DNA of 24,110 nt, taken from an uncultured Eubacteriales bacterium (GTDB taxonomy: Bacteria > Bacillota > Clostridia > Oscillospirales > Oscillospiraceae). Position 1 is the first letter of the stretch, and each line of letters starts with the position of its first letter. Below are positions 1-7,385 of this stretch, piece by piece. The stretch lies in NCBI GenBank assembly GCA_900549475.1, contig UROF01000036.1, positions 1 to 24,110 on the forward strand, written 5' to 3'. Below the pieces are notes generated by a model, which was not told the DNA's origin, made no database searches, and worked only from the letters and a program-made list of their open reading frames with translations. The position numbers and the translations under genes were made by a program.

Positions 1-62
1 AACAGGCCGGGCCACTCATGTTCCATGATATAGTAAAACAGACATTCCTCGTATTGATTCAT
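1..62 (-). CDS. Start of a divergent gene of unknown function (partial, cut by window edge)
   Basis: An open frame begins with ATG at 62-60 on the minus strand and runs off the left edge; the visible peptide starts MNQYEECLFYYI. An AAAGGGG ribosome-binding site lies 8 bases upstream of the ATG. A near-consensus promoter on the same strand (TTGACA at 132-127, TACAAT at 109-104, 17-base spacer) points at it. The 20 visible codons match no family I recognise. The LexA-type box inside the promoter spacer suggests a damage-inducible gene, but that is inference. The gene call rests on start, RBS and promoter agreeing, not on homology. Confidence 0.5.
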   Translation of the reverse strand, partial: MNQYEECLFYYIMEHEWPGL

Positions 63-77
63 AAGATTGCCCCTTTA

Positions 78-91
78 CGAATGTTCGTTCG
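78..91. promoter_or_regulatory. LexA (DinR)-type operator, site 1
   Basis: CGAATGTTCGTTCG has the CGAA-N6-TTCG geometry of Gram-positive LexA boxes (consensus near CGAACATATGTTCG). It matches the degenerate consensus less well than site 2. It also contains a tighter inverted repeat, ACGAA-TG-TTCGT (77-88), so an XRE-type repressor could be the real ligand. Confidence 0.4.
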
Positions 92-103
92 TTATATATG
101 GTT

Positions 104-132
104 ATTGTATCACGAACGTATATTCGTGTCAA
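104..132 (-). promoter_or_regulatory. Sigma-A promoter of the divergent gene
   Basis: Read on the minus strand: -35 TTGACA (132-127), 17-base spacer, -10 TACAAT (109-104). The LexA-type box at 113-126 lies wholly within the spacer, a position where a bound repressor would block RNA polymerase. Confidence 0.65.
113..126. promoter_or_regulatory. LexA (DinR)-type operator, site 2
   Basis: CGAACGTATATTCG differs from the perfect CGAACATATGTTCG palindrome at only two central positions. It is extended by one more base pair on each side of the CGAA/TTCG arms and beyond (CACGAA at 111-116, TTCGTG at 123-128). It sits 35 bp from site 1, about three helical turns, in the shared divergent promoter region. 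Confidence 0.5.
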
Positions 133-149
133 GTTGCAGGGAGGAGTAT

Positions 150-353
150 ATGCAGCTGTTTGAAAATTTGATTCGTCTGCGGAAAGAGCGGGGCCTGTCT
201 CAGGAGGCCGTAGCGGAAGCCGTGGGCATCCGCTCCCGCACCTATCAGAATTACGAATATGGCGGCAGGACCCCTCCTTTGGAGACCCTCATCGCCCTGG
301 CGGACCTGTACGACATCTCTTTAGACGAGTTAGTCTGCCGCCAGCGCCATTAA
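150..353 (+). CDS. Small XRE-family helix-turn-helix regulator
   Basis: A 67-residue protein consisting almost entirely of one HTH_3 (Cro/C1) domain. The pattern LRKERGLSQEAVAEAVGI followed by SRTYQNYEYGGRTPPLETLIALADLYDI is typical, with the recognition helix around residues 25-38 and the usual 'LADLYDISLDEL' ending. The ATG at 150 is chosen because AGGGAGG stands 5 bases upstream; the same frame is open further up, but that stretch is the operator region. It probably binds DNA as a dimer and may regulate itself and the divergent gene through the inverted repeats at 77-128. Target and inducer are unknown. It may equally be a stand-alone regulator of a mobile or SOS-linked locus to the left of the window. 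Confidence 0.85.
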   Translation: MQLFENLIRLRKERGLSQEAVAEAVGIRSRTYQNYEYGGRTPPLETLIALADLYDISLDELVCRQRH

Positions 354-729
354 AATAGATGAAATAGCATCTTCCCCCAGGCACGGTCTCCTCGCAGCGT
401 AGCTGCTGCGGCCTACGCTACAAACATGCCACCGGCATGTTTGCTTAACGCTGCGGGGCCGTCAGGCGAAGTGCGTAACCCGCCGCACCGATTACGAGGG
501 GCCAGCGGCCCGCAGTATTTCAGTGGCAATCGGGTATCAAAACTTCGGAGCGTCCGATTGGACAAATCGGGGTCCGGGGCGTCCCCGGCGCCCTTTTGGG
601 TACTTTTCCGGCGAGGGAAAAGTACCCCGCCCGTGGGTGCGGGAACCCACAAAGGAGAGGGCCGCTTCCGGCCCCTTCGGAAGCACCCCGCCGGCGGCCG
701 CCGGCAAATCACAGAAAGAGGAAACAACC
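354..729. repeat. Gene-free stretch with composite repeat copy A (right half only)
   Basis: No credible gene between the XRE stop and mutS. It holds a 10-bp-stem hairpin with loop ACC (421-443), then the right half of the composite repeat (455-627). This half carries the box GGGCCGTCAGGCGAAG, then CCGCACCGATTACGAGGGG, TTCAGTGGC (519-527), CCGATTGG (554-561), an inner hairpin (CCGGGG/CCCCGG, 574-588) and the terminal 12-bp hairpin (598-627, outer arm GGGTAC, loop GGCGAG). After it come a GC-rich stem (GCTTCCG/CGGAAGC) and a 16-bp perfect palindrome (690-705) just ahead of the mutS ribosome-binding site. The left half seen in copies B and C is absent. Spacing between TTCAGTGGC and CCGATTGG is 26 bases here, against 25 in every other copy. 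Confidence 0.8.
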
Positions 730-3327
730 ATGGCAGAGATGACGCCCATGATGCGGCAGTACCTGGAGATCAAGGAACAGAATAAAGACGCGATATTGTT
801 CTTCCGGCTGGGGGACTTCTACGAGATGTTCAACGAGGACGCCAAAGTGGCCTCGGAGGAGCTGGACCTCACCCTCACCAGCCGGGACCGGGGCAAGCCG
901 GAGGAGGACCGGGTGCCCATGTGCGGCGTGCCCTACCACTCCTGCGACGGCTACATCGCCCGGCTCATCGCCAAGGGCTACAAGGTGGCCATCTGCGAGC
1001 AGACCGAGGACCCCGCCAAGGCCAAGGGCCTGGTGAAGCGGGACATCATCCGGGTGGTGACCCCCGGCACCGTGGACAGCTCCATGCTGGAGGCCACCCG
1101 CTCCAACTACCTGTGCGCCATCTGCCTTTCCGGTGAGGAGGCAGGGCTGTGCTTCTGCGATATCACCACCGGCAAGACCCACGTCACCGCCTTCTCCGGT
1201 GAAGGCCTCCTGGACCACATCGCCAGCGAGCTGGGCCGTTTTGCCCCGGCGGAGGCCATTCTCAACGGCGAGGCCTACAGCCACTCCGACCTGGTACAGC
1301 TGCTGCGGACCCGGTTCAACTGCCGGGCGGACAACTACGGCGAGCGCCGTTTCCGGCCCGACGAGGGCCGCCGTCTGGCGGAAAAGCAGTTCGGCAAAGA
1401 GGCGGCCGCCGCCATTCCCGACACCCGCTCCACCGCCGTCATGGCCCTGGGCGGCCTCCTCAGCTACCTCTACGAGACCCAGAAGGCGGATCTCGGGTAC
1501 ATCCAGAGCCTGGAGTACTATGAGGAGGGCCGCTTCCTGGAGCTGGACCTCACCGCCCGGCGGAACCTGGAGCTGACGGAAACTCTCCGCTCCAAGGAGA
1601 AGAAGGGCTCCCTTCTGTGGGTGCTGGACAAGACCAAGACCGCCATGGGCGGCCGGTGCCTTCGCAGCTGGCTCTCCCGGCCCCTGCTGGACCTCACCGC
1701 CATCGAGCGGCGGCTGAGCGCCGTGGAGGCCCTGGTAAAAAGCCCCATGGACCGGGAGGAGCTCATATTAGCCCTCACCGGCATCAGCGATATGGAGCGG
1801 CTCATCGGCCGCATGGTATACGGCAGCGCCGGAGGCCGGGACGCAGCCTCCCTCCGCTCCGCCTTAGAGAAGCTTCCCACCGTGAAGGAGCGTCTGGCCC
1901 CCTTCTCCGGGGGACGGCTGGGAGAGCTGGCCCGGGAGCTTGACACCCTGGAGGATGTGTTTGAGCTTCTCCAGAAGGCCATCGTGGACGATCCGCCCTT
2001 CTCCGTCCGGGAGGGAGGCTTCATCCGGGAGGGCTACAACGCCGAGGTGGACCGGCTCCACCACATCCTCTCCGGCGGCAAGGGCATCATCGCCGAGGTG
2101 GAGGCCCGGGAGAAGGAAAAGACCGGCATCAAGAGCCTGAAAGTGGGCTACAACAAAGTCTTTGGCTACTACATCGAGGTCAGCAAGTCCTACTATGACC
2201 TGGTGCCCGCCGACTACATCCGCAAGCAGACGCTCGCCAACTGCGAGCGCTACATCACCCAGGAGCTCAAGGACCTGGAGCACACCATCCTCACCGCCAG
2301 CGATCAGGTGGTGGCCCTGGAGTTCGAGCTCTTCACCCAGCTGCGGCAGCAGGTAGGGGAGGAGATGAGCCGCATCCAGGCCTCCGCCGCCGCCATAGCG
2401 GAGCTGGACGTACTCTGCTCCCTGGCCGCCGTGGCCGCCAAGAACAACTACTGCCGTCCCACCGTGGATGAGAGCGGCGTCATTGAGATCCACGACGGCC
2501 GCCACCCGGTGGTGGAGCGGATGCTGAAGGACAGCCTCTTTGTCCCCAACGACACCTACATGGGGGAGAAGGAGAACCGGGTGGCCATCATCACCGGCCC
2601 CAACATGGCGGGCAAGTCCACCTACATGCGGCAGGTGGCCCTTATCGTCCTCATGGCCCAGATCGGCTCCTTTGTCCCCGCCAAGGATGCCCACATCGGC
2701 ATCGTGGACCAGATCTTCACCCGTATCGGCGCCAGCGACGACCTGAGCGCCGGTCAGTCCACCTTCATGGTGGAGATGACGGAGGTGGCGGAGATCCTGA
2801 AAAACGCCACGGACCGGAGCCTCCTCATTCTCGACGAGATCGGACGGGGCACCAGCACCTTCGACGGCATGAGCATCGCCCGGGCAGTGCTGGAGCACTG
2901 CGCCGACCGGAAAAAGCTGGGGGCTAAGACCCTCTTTGCCACCCACTACCACGAGCTGACCGAGCTGGAGACCACCCTCCCCGGTGTGAAGAACTTCAAC
3001 ATTGCCGTAAAGGCCCGGGGAGAGGACATCGTGTTCCTGCGGAAGATCGTCCCCGGCGGGGCGGACCGGAGCTACGGCATCGAAGTGGCCAAGCTGGCGG
3101 GGCTCCCCGACACGGTGATCCGTCGGGCCCGTACCGTCCTCAAGGAGCTGGAGGAGCAAAGCGGCGCCGCCGCGCCTCTCCTCACCGCCCCCAAAACCGA
3201 CCAGGTATCCCTGGAAGCCCTGGGAGAGGCGGAGGTCATTGACCGGCTGCGCCGGACCCAGCCCGACACCCTGACCCCTATCGAGGCCATGAGCCTCCTC
3301 TACGAGCTCAAGCAGAAGCTCTCCTGA
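730..3327 (+). CDS. mutS: DNA mismatch repair protein MutS
   Basis: An 865-residue MutS that recognises mispaired bases and small loops and starts mismatch repair using ATP. The N-terminal mismatch-binding domain has the Phe-x-Glu motif (F30-Y31-E32 in GDFYEMF), the mark of true MutS rather than MutS2. The C-terminal ATPase has Walker A GPNMAGKST (623-631), Walker B LLILDEIGRG (D702, E703), and the FATHYHELTEL helix. Length is normal for the family. The start at 730 has AGAAAGAGG 8 bases upstream; the frame extends upstream to 523, but that part lies in repeat copy A and is not protein-like. In many Clostridia mutS is followed by mutL and then miaA-hfq; here a CPBP gene and a repeat occupy the mutL position and no mutL is in the window. 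Confidence 0.97.
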   Translation: MAEMTPMMRQYLEIKEQNKDAILFFRLGDFYEMFNEDAKVASEELDLTLTSRDRGKPEEDRVPMCGVPYHSCDGYIARLIAKGYKVAICEQTEDPAKAKGLVKRDIIRVVTPGTVDSSMLEATRSNYLCAICLSGEEAGLCFCDITTGKTHVTAFSGEGLLDHIASELGRFAPAEAILNGEAYSHSDLVQLLRTRFNCRADNYGERRFRPDEGRRLAEKQFGKEAAAAIPDTRSTAVMALGGLLSYLYETQKADLGYIQSLEYYEEGRFLELDLTARRNLELTETLRSKEKKGSLLWVLDKTKTAMGGRCLRSWLSRPLLDLTAIERRLSAVEALVKSPMDREELILALTGISDMERLIGRMVYGSAGGRDAASLRSALEKLPTVKERLAPFSGGRLGELARELDTLEDVFELLQKAIVDDPPFSVREGGFIREGYNAEVDRLHHILSGGKGIIAEVEAREKEKTGIKSLKVGYNKVFGYYIEVSKSYYDLVPADYIRKQTLANCERYITQELKDLEHTILTASDQVVALEFELFTQLRQQVGEEMSRIQASAAAIAELDVLCSLAAVAAKNNYCRPTVDESGVIEIHDGRHPVVERMLKDSLFVPNDTYMGEKENRVAIITGPNMAGKSTYMRQVALIVLMAQIGSFVPAKDAHIGIVDQIFTRIGASDDLSAGQSTFMVEMTEVAEILKNATDRSLLILDEIGRGTSTFDGMSIARAVLEHCADRKKLGAKTLFATHYHELTELETTLPGVKNFNIAVKARGEDIVFLRKIVPGGADRSYGIEVAKLAGLPDTVIRRARTVLKELEEQSGAAAPLLTAPKTDQVSLEALGEAEVIDRLRRTQPDTLTPIEAMSLLYELKQKLS

Positions 3328-3356
3328 CGACTTTTTGAGAAAGCGGGTATCCCCCT

Positions 3357-4064
3357 ATGGCCAAAAAAGCGGCATCCTCCTACATGACCACCCTGGAACG
3401 GGTGCTGGGAGGCGTATTCTTCGCGGTATATCTGCTGGTGCTGCCCTTTGCCTCGGACCCTCTGTTTGCGGGCCTGGAGCGGCTGCTGGGCCGCTCCCTG
3501 GAGGGCAGCCTCCGCAGCATGATCTCCTACTACCTCCTCTTCGCCCTGACACTGGTGATCTTCTGGAACTACCTGGGCAGGACCACCGGCTACTTTCTCT
3601 CCTCCCTGTGGCACACCCTGGGCACCGCCGCCGTGGGGGTAATCGCCTTCTACGGCCTCAATGAGCTGTGCTACCGGGCCATCGGCCTGGTGCTGGAGGG
3701 GCAGCAGAATTTAAACGACGTGGCTATCTCCGCCCAGATCGACGACGCGCCCCGTTCCACGGTGCTGATGGTGGTGTTCCTGGCTCCCTTCGTGGAGGAG
3801 GTGCTGTTCCGGGGCTATGTGTTCGGCAACATCCGCCAGCACAGCCGCGTGGCGGCCTATGCGGTGTCCTGCGTCCTCTTTGCTTTCCTCCATGTGTGGC
3901 AGTTTGCCGTGGTAAACCACAGCCTCAGCTATTTTCTCCTCATGCTCCAGTACCTGGCCCCAGGGCTGGTGCTGGCCTGGACCTATGACCGGTCCGGGAC
4001 CCTGTGGGGGTCCATTCTTCTCCACGCCGCCGTTAATGGTCTGGCGGTATGGAGCATCCTATAA
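3357..4064 (+). CDS. CPBP-family intramembrane glutamic endopeptidase
   Basis: A 235-residue polytopic membrane protein of the CPBP (Abi/CAAX protease, Rce1-like) family. The three family motifs are present: EExxxR (E147-E148 to R152, in EEVLFRG), FxxxH (F175 to H179, in FAFLH) and HxxxN (H223 to N227, in HAAVN). These build the glutamate/histidine active site inside the membrane. Hydrophobic segments near residues 15-32, 55-72, 85-102, 136-146, 165-180 and 195-212 fit six or more membrane spans. The gene starts 30 bases after mutS and is probably cotranscribed with it, although its ribosome-binding site is weak (AAGCGGG). Bacterial members act in protein maturation, bacteriocin self-immunity or stress; the substrate here cannot be told from sequence. 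Confidence 0.9.
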   Translation: MAKKAASSYMTTLERVLGGVFFAVYLLVLPFASDPLFAGLERLLGRSLEGSLRSMISYYLLFALTLVIFWNYLGRTTGYFLSSLWHTLGTAAVGVIAFYGLNELCYRAIGLVLEGQQNLNDVAISAQIDDAPRSTVLMVVFLAPFVEEVLFRGYVFGNIRQHSRVAAYAVSCVLFAFLHVWQFAVVNHSLSYFLLMLQYLAPGLVLAWTYDRSGTLWGSILLHAAVNGLAVWSIL

Positions 4065-4192
4065 GATTTTTAGGGGGCTGCGGCCCCCCGGCCCCCAGTC
4101 CCGGTGCTTTTCAGCGGGGGCTCCGCCCCCCGAACCCCGGGTATTTCCGAAGGGGCCGGAAGCGGCCCTCAGCGCTGTTTTGCCTCCGGCGG
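4065..4192. repeat. Left flank of repeat copy B with two GC hairpins
   Basis: Directly after the CPBP gene lie the hairpins GGGGGC-TGCG-GCCCCC (4073-4088) and GGGGGC-TCC-GCCCCC (4116-4130), followed by CGAACCCCGGG. The second hairpin and its surroundings recur at 14130-14144 with a compensating C/G to T/A change in the stem. The sequence GCCTCCGGCGGG just before the copy B hairpin also precedes the copy C hairpin. No T-run follows the hairpins, so they are not classical terminators. Confidence 0.6.
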
Positions 4193-4643
4193 GTCCACTT
4201 TTGTACGCACAAAAGTGGACGGAAAAAGCGCCAGCCCCCTTCGGGCTGGATCCCCGCTGTTGCCCAATCGGTCTGTATCAAATTTGCTGCTGCACTGCCA
4301 CTGAAGCAGCAAATCCTTCGGGCATCTGATCTGGGGCGGGCTGCTTGTCCGGCTTCGGCTGTCGCCCTGTTAAAGGGACAGATGAATCTTTTTTCTGCGA
4401 CGAATTGCCTGCTTCTTTGGGAAGCACGTGGGTTTTCGATAGCAAAAAAACAGCAAAGCCTCTCAGCACGAGGGCCGTCAGGCGAAGTGGGTAAACCACC
4501 GCACCGATTACGAGGGGCCAGCGGGCCAGCGGTATTTCAGTGGCAACCGGGTATCTCCCCTGATGGCGTCCGATTGGACAAAACGGGGTCCGGGGGAACC
4601 CCGGCGGCGTTTTGGTTACTTTGCCGCCGAGGGCAAAGTAACC
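4193..4643 (+). repeat. Composite intergenic repeat, copy B (full, 451 bp)
   Basis: Bounded by two 12-bp hairpins: left 4193-4220 (outer arm GTCCAC, loop ACGC) and right 4614-4643 (outer arm GGTTAC, loop GCCGAG). The left module continues with an inner hairpin (CCAGCCC/GGGCTGG), CCAATCGG (4264-4271), 25 bases, and GCCACTGAA (4297-4305). The right module is the same arrangement inverted: TTCAGTGGC (4536-4544), 25 bases, CCGATTGG (4570-4577), inner hairpin CCGGGG/CCCCGG, terminal hairpin. Between them are boxes shared with copies C and D: GCATCTGATCTG, CTTCGGCTGTCGCCCTGTTA, and GAGGGCCGTCAGGCGAAG followed by CCGCACCGATTACGAGGGG. No transposase is inside. Apparent open frames through it are by-products of base composition. 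Confidence 0.85.
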
Positions 4644-4799
4644 CGTGCCGGAGCACGGAAAATCCCCAAACAGCCTGAAGTGCTGAATCAAGAGACATTC
4701 AGAGGAACCATCCTCTGACGAGATCCCCCACCGCCGGGTTTCGGCGGCACAACCACCCCCGCCGGTGGGAAGCCGGCAAAAACGAAAGGAGCGAGGCCC
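4644..4799. repeat. Right flank of copy B with tail module shared with copy C
   Basis: Positions 4691-4747 match 11033-11091 closely: AGAGACATTC, then the small stem AGAGGA-ACCA-TCCTCT, CTGACGAGATCCCCC, and the stem CCGCCG-GGTTT-CGGCGG. The rest of this stretch is GC-rich and runs into the miaA ribosome-binding site. Nothing gene-like was seen. Confidence 0.65.
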
Positions 4800-5747
4800 A
4801 TGTCACAACCGAAGATCCTCTGCGTGGTGGGCCCCACCGCCTGCGGAAAAACCAAAATGGGTGTCCTGCTGGCCCGCCGCTTTGGCGGCGAGGTAGTCAG
4901 TGTAGACTCCATGCAGATCTACCGGGGCATGACCATCGGTACCGCCGCCCCCACGCCTGAGGAGACGGAGGGCGTCCCCCACCACATGGTGGCCATTGCC
5001 GACCCCGCCGAAAGCTGGTCCGTAGCCCGGTTTACCGAGGAGGCGGACCGCTGCGTCCAGGACATCCTCCGCCGGGGAAAGCTCCCCATCCTGGTGGGGG
5101 GTACCGGTCTGTACCTGGACGCCATCATCTCCGGGCGGACCTTTGCCCCCGGGGAAGCCGGCGGCACCGTCCGCAAGGAGCTGGAGGCACAGCTTGCCAG
5201 AGAGGGCATCGCCCCTCTGTGGAAAGAACTGGAGCAGGTGGACCCGGAAGCGGCCGCACGGCTCCACATGGCCGACGAAAAGCGGATCTTACGGGCCCTG
5301 GAGGTCTACCGGAAGACAGGGCTCACCATCTCAGAGCACAACCGCCGCACCGCCCTTCTGCCCCGGCGCTACGATCCCATCTACATCGGCCTTGCCTTCC
5401 GGGATCGCTCCGACATGAAGGCCCTCATCGACCGGCGGGTGGATGCCATGATGGCCGCAGGGCTCCTGGAGGAGGTCCGCTCCCTGCTGGAGCAGGGCGT
5501 GCCCCGATCCTCCACCGCCTTTCAGGCCATCGGCTACAAGGAGCTCCTCTCCGCCATTGACGGCCAGGTCTCTCTGGAGGAGGCCGTGGAGGAAGTAAAG
5601 CTCCGTTCCCGGCAGTACGCCAAGCGCCAGCTCACCTGGCTGCGGCGAAATCAAGACATCCACTGGATCTACTGGGAAAAAGAGCGGGATTTTGCCGCCG
5701 CTCTCCAAATTGCGACAGAAATACTCGCCGCCCTGGGGCTACAATAA
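4800..5747 (+). CDS. miaA: tRNA dimethylallyltransferase MiaA
   Basis: A 315-residue enzyme that transfers a dimethylallyl group to N6 of A37 in tRNAs reading codons that begin with U. It has a P-loop GPTACGKT (11-18), the signature SVDSMQIYRGMTIGTA (34-49) with the catalytic Asp, the SWSVARF motif (72-78) and VGGTGLYLDA (99-108). Length matches the family (about 310). AAAGGAG sits 8 bases before the ATG. It is followed by hfq after 110 bases, the same miaA-hfq pairing found in Proteobacteria and many Firmicutes, so the two are likely cotranscribed. Confidence 0.97.
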   Translation: MSQPKILCVVGPTACGKTKMGVLLARRFGGEVVSVDSMQIYRGMTIGTAAPTPEETEGVPHHMVAIADPAESWSVARFTEEADRCVQDILRRGKLPILVGGTGLYLDAIISGRTFAPGEAGGTVRKELEAQLAREGIAPLWKELEQVDPEAAARLHMADEKRILRALEVYRKTGLTISEHNRRTALLPRRYDPIYIGLAFRDRSDMKALIDRRVDAMMAAGLLEEVRSLLEQGVPRSSTAFQAIGYKELLSAIDGQVSLEEAVEEVKLRSRQYAKRQLTWLRRNQDIHWIYWEKERDFAAALQIATEILAALGLQ

Positions 5748-5784
5748 GGCCCGTGGAAAGCTGTAAAGGCCTTCCGCCAGCCCC

Positions 5785-5829
5785 GGGCGGACACGTTTGT
5801 ACATAATCTCGTTTTCCCGTCGTCCGCCC
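5785..5829 (+). promoter_or_regulatory. Stem-loop in the leader of hfq
   Basis: GGGCGGAC (5785-5792) pairs perfectly with GTCCGCCC (5822-5829). The stem can be extended inward by ACG/CGT around a single bulged base, leaving an AT-rich loop containing TTTGTACATAATC. It ends 12 bases before the hfq ribosome-binding site. No T-run follows, so it is not an evident terminator. It could be a site for control of hfq or a processing site; this is inference from pairing alone. Confidence 0.4.
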
Positions 5830-5857
5830 CCATACAACATAAAGAGAGGTAGACGAC

Positions 5858-6094
5858 ATGACAAAAGCACCTAACCTGCAGGACATCTTCCTGGCCGCCG
5901 CCCGGCGCAATGAGATCCCCGTTACCGTATTCCTGGTCAACGGCTTTCAGATGCGGGGGACCATTTCCGGCTTTGACGCCTTTACTGTGGTCCTCTCCGC
6001 CGACGGCAAGCAGAATCTGATCTACAAGCACGCTATTTCCACCGTATGCCCCCTGCGGCCTGTGGATCTCTCCGCCTGGGAGGACAGCCTCTGA
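5858..6094 (+). CDS. hfq: RNA chaperone Hfq
   Basis: A 78-residue Sm-like protein that forms a hexameric ring and helps small RNAs pair with target mRNAs. The Sm1 part (about 20-50) contains VFLVNGFQMRGTISGFDAF; the Sm2 signature is Y56-K57-H58-A59-I60-S61, equal to the YKHAI motif that lines the proximal RNA-binding face. Gln8 (in NLQD) and Asp40 are also at the conserved places. The C-terminal tail is short, as in Firmicutes Hfq. AAAGAGAGG precedes the ATG by 8 bases. It lies downstream of miaA. Confidence 0.97.
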   Translation: MTKAPNLQDIFLAAARRNEIPVTVFLVNGFQMRGTISGFDAFTVVLSADGKQNLIYKHAISTVCPLRPVDLSAWEDSL

Positions 6095-6128
6095 CGTCCT
6101 GCTCCCCCATACCCAAGGAGTGATACCA

Positions 6129-7385
6129 ATGAAACCCAGTTCCCTTGCCACAAAATTGATGTTGGCCGCCATTTTGCTGACTGTGCTGGTCTATTTCGGC
6201 GTCAACGCCGCCTCCTATTTTCTGGACCCCTTCTCCACCACGCTGGTATACGACTATACCAGTGAAAACGCCGTCACGGTGTCTGGCTATGTGGTCCGGG
6301 ATGAGGAGGTCATCGCCGGCAGCAGCAGCGACCTTGTGTACTTCTCCCGGGGAGAAGGAGAGAAAGTCAGCCGCGGCGGTACCGTGGCCCTGGTCTATCA
6401 GAGCGCCCAGGCCCTCCAGGACGCCAACACCCTGCGCTCCCTGGAGGAGCAGCTGGAGCAGCTGGTCTACGCCCGGAACCTGGCTTCCGGGTCCAGCACC
6501 TCCGCCCGTATGGATGAGGAGGTGGTCACCTCTCTGGTAGAGTTCCGGAGCGCTATGGCCGCAGACGACCTCTCCGCCGCCGGCGAGCCCGGCGACACCC
6601 TGCGCTCCGCCGTGCTCAAGCGGTCCTTTGCCTACAGCGGCACGGACACCCTGGACGCCACCATCACCCAGCTGCAGGAGCAGATCTCTGTTCTCACCTC
6701 CTCCGTGGGCGCCGCCACTACCCGGATTACCGCGCCGGAATCCGGCCTCTTTTCCAGCCTGGTGGACGGCTATGAGACCGTCCTTACCCCGGAATCCCTG
6801 GAGACTATGACCCCCGCCGATTACCGTACCATTACGCCTCAGCAGCCCTCCGGCGCCTGCGGCAAGATGGTCTACGGCACGGGCTGGTCCTTTGTCACCC
6901 TGATGCAGACCTCAGATATGGGGAAAATGGCAGAGGGGGACACCGTCACCCTCCGGTTCCAGACCGGATTGAACCGGGACCTGACCATGACCGTCTCCTC
7001 CATCAGCGAGGAGGACAACGGCCAGAAGCTGGTGGTACTGACCTCAGATAATTATCTGGGCCTGACCACTTTGCTGCGGCGGCAGAACGCCCAGATCATT
7101 TTTGACAGCTATAGCGGCCTGCGGGTGCCCCGCAGCGCTGTGCGTATCCTGACAGAGACCGTTACCGATGAAGACGGAACCGAGTTGACAGAGAAAACCA
7201 CCGGCGTTTACTGCCTGTGGGGCACGGTGGCCCGATTCAAGCCGGTAGAGGTGGTCTGGCAGGAGGACACCTATCTGCTGGTGACCCCGGCGGATGGCGC
7301 TACAGCGCAACGAACTCTGCGGGCGGGGGATGAAGCCATCACCGCGGCAGAGGATCTCTTTGATGGAAAGGTGATAAACAAATGA
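6129..7385 (+). CDS. HlyD-like single-pass membrane protein of the yggS-sepF cluster
   Basis: A 418-residue protein with a short basic N-terminus, one membrane span (about 9-27) and a large external part. Residues 47-90 look like the first half of a lipoyl/barrel-sandwich domain, an alpha-helical stretch follows (about 94-120, Leu/Glu/Gln-rich), and ITAPESGLFSSLVDG (200-214) looks like the second half, as in HlyD/membrane-fusion adaptors. No partner ABC transporter or permease is adjacent, so a role as an efflux adaptor is unproven. It overlaps yggS by four bases (ATGA) and sits upstream of sepF and divIVA, which suggests an envelope or division role. AAGGAG lies 8 bases before the ATG at 6129; a GTG in the same frame at 6120 overlaps that site and is less likely. 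Confidence 0.8.
   Translation: MKPSSLATKLMLAAILLTVLVYFGVNAASYFLDPFSTTLVYDYTSENAVTVSGYVVRDEEVIAGSSSDLVYFSRGEGEKVSRGGTVALVYQSAQALQDANTLRSLEEQLEQLVYARNLASGSSTSARMDEEVVTSLVEFRSAMAADDLSAAGEPGDTLRSAVLKRSFAYSGTDTLDATITQLQEQISVLTSSVGAATTRITAPESGLFSSLVDGYETVLTPESLETMTPADYRTITPQQPSGACGKMVYGTGWSFVTLMQTSDMGKMAEGDTVTLRFQTGLNRDLTMTVSSISEEDNGQKLVVLTSDNYLGLTTLLRRQNAQIIFDSYSGLRVPRSAVRILTETVTDEDGTELTEKTTGVYCLWGTVARFKPVEVVWQEDTYLLVTPADGATAQRTLRAGDEAITAAEDLFDGKVINK

Noticed and set aside
426..785. Open frame through repeat copy A, with relatives in copies B and C sharing peptides like PPHRLRGASGP
   Set aside because: The same peptide recurs only because the DNA box is conserved; a second frame is equally open (HRTDYEGPA). 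There are no good ribosome-binding sites, the frames run through hairpins, and their ends differ in each copy.
709..1284. Long minus-strand and other-frame open frames within mutS and the pyr genes
   Set aside because: Shadows of GC-rich coding sequence; residue make-up (Ala/Gly/Arg/His-rich) is unlike real proteins and the other strand carries a clear gene.
4073..4088. Terminator after the CPBP gene
   Set aside because: Strong GC stem but no T-run follows; listed as repeat hairpin instead.
4193..4643. CRISPR array or insertion sequence at the repeats
   Set aside because: No regularly spaced short direct repeats, and no transposase frame or target duplication that I can recognise.
4049..4678. 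209-codon open frame spanning copy B
   Set aside because: Begins inside the CPBP gene, has no ribosome-binding site and crosses all repeat structures.
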